Part shown: piece after piece, positions 59,636 through 64,000 of the stretch
Layout: each line of letters opens with the position of its first letter
Numbering within the stretch: the stretch's first letter is position 1
Assembly (NCBI GenBank): GCA_003331105.1
Contig: QEND01000002.1
Location: forward strand, 53,501-117,500
Direction of reading: 5' to 3'
DNA length: 64,000 nucleotides
Source of the DNA: Candidatus Tokpelaia sp. JSC161
GTDB lineage: Bacteria > Pseudomonadota > Alphaproteobacteria > Rhizobiales > Rhizobiaceae
Made by a program: the position numbers and the translations under genes
The notes under the pieces: model-generated
Told to the model about the DNA's origin: nothing
The model's database searches: none
The model's input: the letters and a program-made list of their open reading frames with translations, nothing else

Positions 59636-61051
59636 TCAAGCATCGGTCCCGCCTATCGTCATGTTATTCAGACGCAAATGCGGCTGACCAACACCAACTG
59701 GAAGATTTTGACCAGCTTTTCCACACATACCAATACCATCATCAAGCTTAAGATCATTGCCTATCATTGTAATACGGTGCATGGCCTCCGGTCCATTTCC
59801 GATAAGAGTTGCCCCTTTTATTGGCATGCCAACTTTTCCATTTTCAATCCGATAGGCTTCCGTGCATTCAAAAACAAACTGACCGGATGTAATATCAACC
59901 TGCCCCCCACCAAATGAAACACAGTAAATCCCTTCCTTAACAGAAGCGATAATTTCTTCTGGGCTTTGATCCCCAGCCAACATCATCGTATTGGTCATAC
60001 GCGGCATAGGAGGAAATACATATGATTCACGTCGTCCATTACCTGTTGGGTTCATATTCATCAAACGAGCGTTCAATCTATCCTGCATATAAGCGACAAG
60101 CTTACCGTTTTCTATCAAAACATTCCGAGCAGAGGATGTGCCCTCATCATCAATGTTCAGCGAACCACGTCGTTCAGAAATAGTCCCGTCATCAATCACG
60201 GTCACACCCTTTGCAGCAACAAACTGACCTATCAGATCCGTAAAAGCAGACGTCTTTTTACGATTAAAATCCCCTTCTAACCCGTGACCTACAGCTTCAT
60301 GGAGCATAATCCCCGGCCACCCATTTGCTAAAACGATATCAAAAGTGCCAGCAGGAGATTCCCTAGCTTCTAAATTCACAAGAGCTTGCCGCAACGCTTC
60401 ATTCGCCGCGTATTTCCAATTCTCTTCCGTGAGGAAACTCTCAAAGTCTTTACGACCACCAAAACCGTAAAATCCATTTTCCAGACGTCTCCCTTGACCA
60501 GCGACAACAGATATTCCAAGACGGACCATTGGTCTCCTATCATGGACACAATGTCCATCTCTCAACAAGATTTCAATCTTCTGGAAAGAAGCCGACAGAG
60601 AGATGGTCACTTGGTGAACTTTTTCATCTTTTGCTCGCAAATAAGCATCCATTTTCTGTAATAACGCTACCTTCTCTTCAAATAAAGGGTAAATCAATGG
60701 ACTCGTTTCAGCATACAGACAATGATTCTGGCTTTTTATCTCTGGTGTTGCATCACAAACTTTATACCCTTTGATGACTGCTGATGCAGAAGCACTTGCC
60801 CTTTTTAAGGCAGAACGAGAGAACTCACTTGCATGAGCATAGCCCGTTGATTCACCAGAAACAACACGCAATCCAAACCCAGCATCCTGATTGAACCCTC
60901 CTGTACTTAAGCGTCCGTTATCAAAAATCAGCGACTCGCTTTCGCGATATTCCAAATACAGTTCCCCATCATCGGCCCCCATAAGAGCATCTCTGACTAT
61001 GTCTTCCACCGTTCCTGATGAAATATCAAATTTGTCCATCATTGCGTCCAT
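59636..61051 (-). CDS. tldD: metalloprotease TldD
   Basis: TldD/PmbA family protease, whose TldD-TldE complex trims unfolded or modified peptides. The metal-binding HEAVGHGLEGD (HExxxH) lies in the middle (about 255-265 from this start) and the C-terminal GxC-type region ends with GMCGKAGQNLPVGVGQPHLRL. I chose ATG 61051 (471 aa) because AGAGG is nine bases upstream and it matches rhizobial length; the longer frame from 61114 is less likely. Confidence 0.94.
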   Translation of the reverse strand: MDAMMDKFDISSGTVEDIVRDALMGADDGELYLEYRESESLIFDNGRLSTGGFNQDAGFGLRVVSGESTGYAHASEFSRSALKRASASASAVIKGYKVCDATPEIKSQNHCLYAETSPLIYPLFEEKVALLQKMDAYLRAKDEKVHQVTISLSASFQKIEILLRDGHCVHDRRPMVRLGISVVAGQGRRLENGFYGFGGRKDFESFLTEENWKYAANEALRQALVNLEARESPAGTFDIVLANGWPGIMLHEAVGHGLEGDFNRKKTSAFTDLIGQFVAAKGVTVIDDGTISERRGSLNIDDEGTSSARNVLIENGKLVAYMQDRLNARLMNMNPTGNGRRESYVFPPMPRMTNTMMLAGDQSPEEIIASVKEGIYCVSFGGGQVDITSGQFVFECTEAYRIENGKVGMPIKGATLIGNGPEAMHRITMIGNDLKLDDGIGMCGKAGQNLPVGVGQPHLRLNNMTIGGTDA

Positions 61052-61359
61052 ATCATTTATCCTCTCATTATCCACTCGGATCTCTGCTCCTACCCTTATT
61101 TCGGCCTCATACATAAAAAGCCTTATCTTTTAAAGCAAGAGTTCTCGAACGTCTTCACAAAGATCTCAAGCAAGTTTGTCTCTTCGAGAGCCGTTCAGTT
61201 GTAGTGACAAACGGACACGCGCCACACCTAATTATGATTTGCCCTGTATGAATTTTCTGATAGTATTTCAGCGTACTTCATATTTTCTAAAAGGAAAGCC
61301 GCGGAGTGATAACACTCCTATCCCAAATATCAACAGTGCACAGAGAAGACAGGACCTGA
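61052..61359. other. 308-base gap between tldD and ctaB, no gene seen
   Basis: No convincing coding frame, and no recognisable remnant of the coxB-coxA-type genes expected here in rhizobia. A hairpin GGAGTG-ATAA-CACTCC lies at 61303-61318, in the probable ctaB leader. The region should also hold the divergent promoters of tldD and ctaB, which I could not define. Confidence 0.6.
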
Positions 61360-62277
61360 ATGACGAACGAAAAGGGCCACCGGCTGACAGCCTGCATCAA
61401 TGATTATATTCAGCTGCTGAAGCCAAGGGTGATCTCACTGGTTCTCTTAACTGCTTGTGTCGGTCTGATCAGAGCTCCTGTCCATATGAATCCTCTATTA
61501 GCGGCACTCGCTCTTCTTTGTATCGCTTTGGGAGGAGGAGGCGCGAGCGCACTCAATATGTGGTATGATTCTGATATTGATACACTCATGAAGCGGACTC
61601 GCTCACGGCCAATTCCTATCGGATCAATTACACGTAAGCAATGTTTCAATTTCGGAATGACCTTATCCGTTCTTTCTGTTTTCATTCTGGGAAGCTTCAC
61701 TAACTGGCTTGCAGCAGCCTTTCTTGCTTTCACTATTTTTTTCTATCTTGTCATCTATACCATCTTTCTAAAACGGACAACACCGCACAATGTTGTTATT
61801 GGAGGAGCCGCGGGTGCTTTTCCACCCATAATAGGCTGGACAGCTGCAACGGGAACGGTCAGCCTTGAAAGTATCATTCTTTTTCTCATCATCTTTTTAT
61901 GGACACCACCACACTCCTGGGCGTTATCATTGTTGATGAAAAAAGACTATGAAGCGGCTTGTATCCCTATGATGCCAAATGTATATGGGCACAAATCCAC
62001 TGTAACCCAGATATTCTTCTATTCTCTTTTTATGGTCTTAAGCAGTCTCTTCCCCTACCTAATAGGATTCGCGGGGGCTGCATATGGTTTTATATCCTCT
62101 GCTTTAGGAATAATCTTTATGAGATATGCCTGGAAATTACGACGTGCGCAACATTATGAGGAAAGGATTGTTTCTGCAAAAAAACTATTTTTCTTTTCTA
62201 TTTTCTATCTCAGCATACTTTTTGCCGTATTATTAGTAGAAATATCAGTCAGACGCATACGACATTCCATTGTCTAG
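61360..62277 (+). CDS. ctaB: protoheme IX farnesyltransferase (heme O synthase)
   Basis: Membrane prenyltransferase that adds farnesyl to heme B to make heme O for terminal oxidases. The 305-residue protein has about eight helices, with the first Asp-rich motif NMWYDSDIDTLMKRTRSRP (about 66-84) and the second part LKRTTPHNVVIGGAAGAFPP and TPPHSWALSLLMKKDYE. AGGA precedes the ATG. In rhizobia it sits inside the cox operon; here no cox subunit genes flank it. Confidence 0.95.
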   Translation: MTNEKGHRLTACINDYIQLLKPRVISLVLLTACVGLIRAPVHMNPLLAALALLCIALGGGGASALNMWYDSDIDTLMKRTRSRPIPIGSITRKQCFNFGMTLSVLSVFILGSFTNWLAAAFLAFTIFFYLVIYTIFLKRTTPHNVVIGGAAGAFPPIIGWTAATGTVSLESIILFLIIFLWTPPHSWALSLLMKKDYEAACIPMMPNVYGHKSTVTQIFFYSLFMVLSSLFPYLIGFAGAAYGFISSALGIIFMRYAWKLRRAQHYEERIVSAKKLFFFSIFYLSILFAVLLVEISVRRIRHSIV

Positions 62278-62294
62278 ATACGGAGTAAACATGC

Positions 62295-63308
62295 ATGGCT
62301 GCAAAATTACCATTGACAATTCGTCTTTGCAGACCAAGAGGATTTTGTGCGGGTGTAGACCGTTCTATTCAAATAGTTGTTGCCGCTCTGAAAAAATATG
62401 GATCACCAGTCTATGTACGTCATCAAATTGTTCATAACCGTTACGTCGTACAAGGGCTTATCGCTCGTGGAGCCGTGTTTATTGAAGAATTAATAGAAAT
62501 TCCTCATGATAAAAAAGATAGACCCGTTATTTTTTCTGCTCATGGCGTCCCTCGCACCGTCATGGAGGATGCAAAAAACAAAAAATTATTCTATATTGAC
62601 GCTACCTGTCCACTTGTCTCAAAGATTCATAAACAAGCCATTCGTCATTTTCGCAAAGAACGCCACGTCATCCTGATAGGCCATTCTGGACATCCCGAGG
62701 TGATCGGAACCATGGGGCAGCTGAGTTCAGAAAACATCACTTTAATTGAAACCATTGAAGATGCTCTCAGCTATCATCCACAGGATCCATCACGATTAGG
62801 TTTCGTTACTCAAACAACGCTTTCTCTTGAAGACACAAAGAGTATCCTCCATATTTTGAAAAAGCGTTTTCCCTTCATCAAAGCACCCGCGACAGAATCC
62901 ATTTGTTATGCGACAACAAACAGACAAAACGTCGTTAAAGCAGCAGCGCCAGGAAGCGATCTTTTTTTGATTGTAGGAGCCTCGAACTCTTCTAACTCTT
63001 GCCGTCTGGTCGAGGTCGCTCAAAGAGCAGGAGCCAGCTGTGCCTTTCTCATTCAATCTCCAGATGAAATTAACTGGAGGAATCTCGGCCCTCTCAGAAC
63101 TGTTGGTTTATCAGCAGGAGCTTCAGCACCTGAAATCATTGTTTCAGACATTATTCAAGCTTTTATCCAACGTTATAATGTTTCCATTGAATTACAAGAA
63201 ACCGTTGAGGAACATCAAAGGTTTCCTATTCATAGAGAGCTGAGCGATGTCATTCTTAACAAGACAGAGATGGCCTTTGTGCATGGGCATGAGGAGCACA
63301 ATCTTTAA
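62295..63308 (+). CDS. ispH: 4-hydroxy-3-methylbut-2-enyl diphosphate reductase
   Basis: 4Fe-4S enzyme giving IPP and DMAPP in the last MEP-pathway step. The three cluster cysteines are C18 (RGFCAGVDR), C105 (DATCPLV) and C204 ([10 protein letters not shown]). Other marks are [31 protein letters not shown] and [11 protein letters not shown]. The length is 337. The stop overlaps thrB (TAATG). Confidence 0.97.
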   Translation: MAAKLPLTIRLCRPRGFCAGVDRSIQIVVAALKKYGSPVYVRHQIVHNRYVVQGLIARGAVFIEELIEIPHDKKDRPVIFSAHGVPRTVMEDAKNKKLFYIDATCPLVSKIHKQAIRHFRKERHVILIGHSGHPEVIGTMGQLSSENITLIETIEDALSYHPQDPSRLGFVTQTTLSLEDTKSILHILKKRFPFIKAPATESICYATTNRQNVVKAAAPGSDLFLIVGASNSSNSCRLVEVAQRAGASCAFLIQSPDEINWRNLGPLRTVGLSAGASAPEIIVSDIIQAFIQRYNVSIELQETVEEHQRFPIHRELSDVILNKTEMAFVHGHEEHNL

Positions 63309-64000
63309 TGGCAGTTTATACAGATATCAAGTCAAATGAGCTTGAAGCGTTTCTTACTCATTATAATCTTGCTCCTCTCTTCTTATATGAAGGGATTACC
63401 GAAGGTGTTGAAAACTCAAATTTTCTGCTGCAGACTCAGGCTGGCCCTTACATTCTTACTCTTTATGAAAAACGGGTTCGGAAGGATGACTTGCCATTTT
63501 TTCTCGGCTTGATGCAGTTTTTAGCTAACAAAGGTATTTCTTGTCCACAACCAGTTCAACGTCGGGACGGGACACTGATCGGGAGTTTGGCAAATCGTCC
63601 AGCTGCTCTTTTTAGCTTTCTTAATGGCATATGGACACGCAAGCCTTCTATACCACATTGTCAAGCTGTGGGTCGCGCGCTTGCAAAACTGCATCTTGTC
63701 GGTCGTGATTTTTCAATGAAAAGAAAAAATCCCCTCTCTGTTTTAGGATGGCGACCCTTATGGGAAGCATGTAGAATCAAAGCCAAGAGATTTCCATCTC
63801 ATGTTTTAGTCGAGATCGATGCAGAGCTTGACTTCCTTGAAAAGAAGTGGCCCGATCACCTTCCAACAGGCGTTATCCATGCTGATCTGTTCCCTGACAA
63901 TGTTTTTTTTCTGAAAACACAGCTTTCCGGTTTAATTGATTTTTATTTTGCTTGCAATGATGCCTTCGCTTATGATTTAGCCATTTGTCTTAATGCTTGG
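63308..64000 (+). CDS. thrB: homoserine kinase (ThrB type with aminoglycoside-kinase fold), 3' end beyond window
   Basis: Phosphorylates homoserine in threonine synthesis. The first 231 residues are seen and the frame is open at the window edge. Signatures are [17 protein letters not shown] near the start, the ATP-lid glycine region, and the catalytic [13 protein letters not shown] (Brenner motif HxDxxxxN) followed by [24 protein letters not shown]. It overlaps the ispH stop by one base. rnhA, the usual next gene, lies outside. Confidence 0.93.
   Translation, partial: MAVYTDIKSNELEAFLTHYNLAPLFLYEGITEGVENSNFLLQTQAGPYILTLYEKRVRKDDLPFFLGLMQFLANKGISCPQPVQRRDGTLIGSLANRPAALFSFLNGIWTRKPSIPHCQAVGRALAKLHLVGRDFSMKRKNPLSVLGWRPLWEACRIKAKRFPSHVLVEIDAELDFLEKKWPDHLPTGVIHADLFPDNVFFLKTQLSGLIDFYFACNDAFAYDLAICLNAW

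Noticed and set aside
59521..59751. Basic 76-codon frame between ilvA and tldD
   Set aside because: Overlaps the 3' end of tldD and includes the tldD terminator; no family match.

Overview
The window looks like chromosome from an AT-rich (about 40% G+C by eye), reduced-genome alphaproteobacterium of the order Hyphomicrobiales (Rhizobiales). The evidence is gene content and order: a GcrA cell-cycle regulator, a rhizobial-type Porin_2 protein, a fused SecDF, and blocks that match rhizobial neighbourhoods from memory (nadABC; argD-argF; trpC-trpD-ppiD|tpiA-secG; argS plus a SPOR-family protein next to erpA; argH-lptM-lysA; 6S RNA beside 5-FCL and ymdB; rpmJ2-purK-purE; serC-serA; trpS-murJ-glnD; tldD..ctaB-ispH-thrB). 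Several blocks appear to have lost members, as in host-associated relatives such as Liberibacter or Bartonella, but many biosynthetic pathways remain. Genus cannot be decided from the sequence alone. I saw no insertion sequence, prophage, rRNA operon or CRISPR array.

Layout. 1-6.4 kb (minus): NAD de novo synthesis (nadC partial, nadB, nadA), a UbiH-type hydroxylase, argF and argD. 6.4-6.8 kb: a gene-free stretch with a promoter-like sequence, three hairpins and a U-tract (candidate small RNA or gcrA leader), then gcrA. 7.6-9.4 kb: biotin ECF transporter bioMNY. 9.6-11.5 kb: DUF1036 protein and pyruvate kinase. 11.5-15.2 kb (minus): trpC, trpD, ppiD. 15.3-19 kb: tpiA, secG, a truncated SPOR-family protein, argS. 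19-22 kb: erpA, an unknown exported protein, a LolA-like protein, tRNA-Gly, holA. 22.2-25.5 kb (minus): thiD-thiE-thiG-thiS-thiO without thiC. 25.6-26.8 kb: porin. 27-32.3 kb: secDF, a CPA2 antiporter and a flippase-like membrane protein. 32.3-33.4 kb: an unusual fusion of an MfnB-like domain to FolB. 33.5-36.6 kb: tRNA-Lys, argH, lptM-like lipoprotein, lysA. 36.6-41.2 kb: yebC, ymdB-like, 5-FCL, 6S RNA, bL36, purK, purE, small YdcH-like protein. 41.2-44 kb: serA, serC. 44.2-46.9 kb: DUF1178 gene with a structured leader, groEL and groES under a perfect CIRCE operator. 47-49.5 kb: exported phospholipase D-family protein, lipoprotein, MHS-family transporter, small basic exported peptide. 49.5-52.8 kb (minus): Nfu, trpS, murJ. 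52.9-54.9 kb: a decayed glnD pseudogene. 55-57.6 kb: HAD-IIA hydrolase, ribF, pdxJ. 57.6-64 kb: tRNA-Asn, small PGPGW-like protein, tRNA-Cys, ilvA, tldD, ctaB, ispH and the start of thrB.

Taken together the window encodes synthesis of NAD, arginine, lysine, serine, part of tryptophan, thiamine (thiazole and coupling steps), isoprenoid precursors, PLP, FAD/FMN and heme O, and uptake of biotin. The clearest signs of genome decay are the glnD pseudogene, loss of the SPOR domain from the argS-linked protein, and absence of cox genes between tldD and ctaB. The observation most worth a second look is the FolB protein carrying an N-terminal domain resembling the methanofuran enzyme MfnB but apparently without its catalytic lysines.
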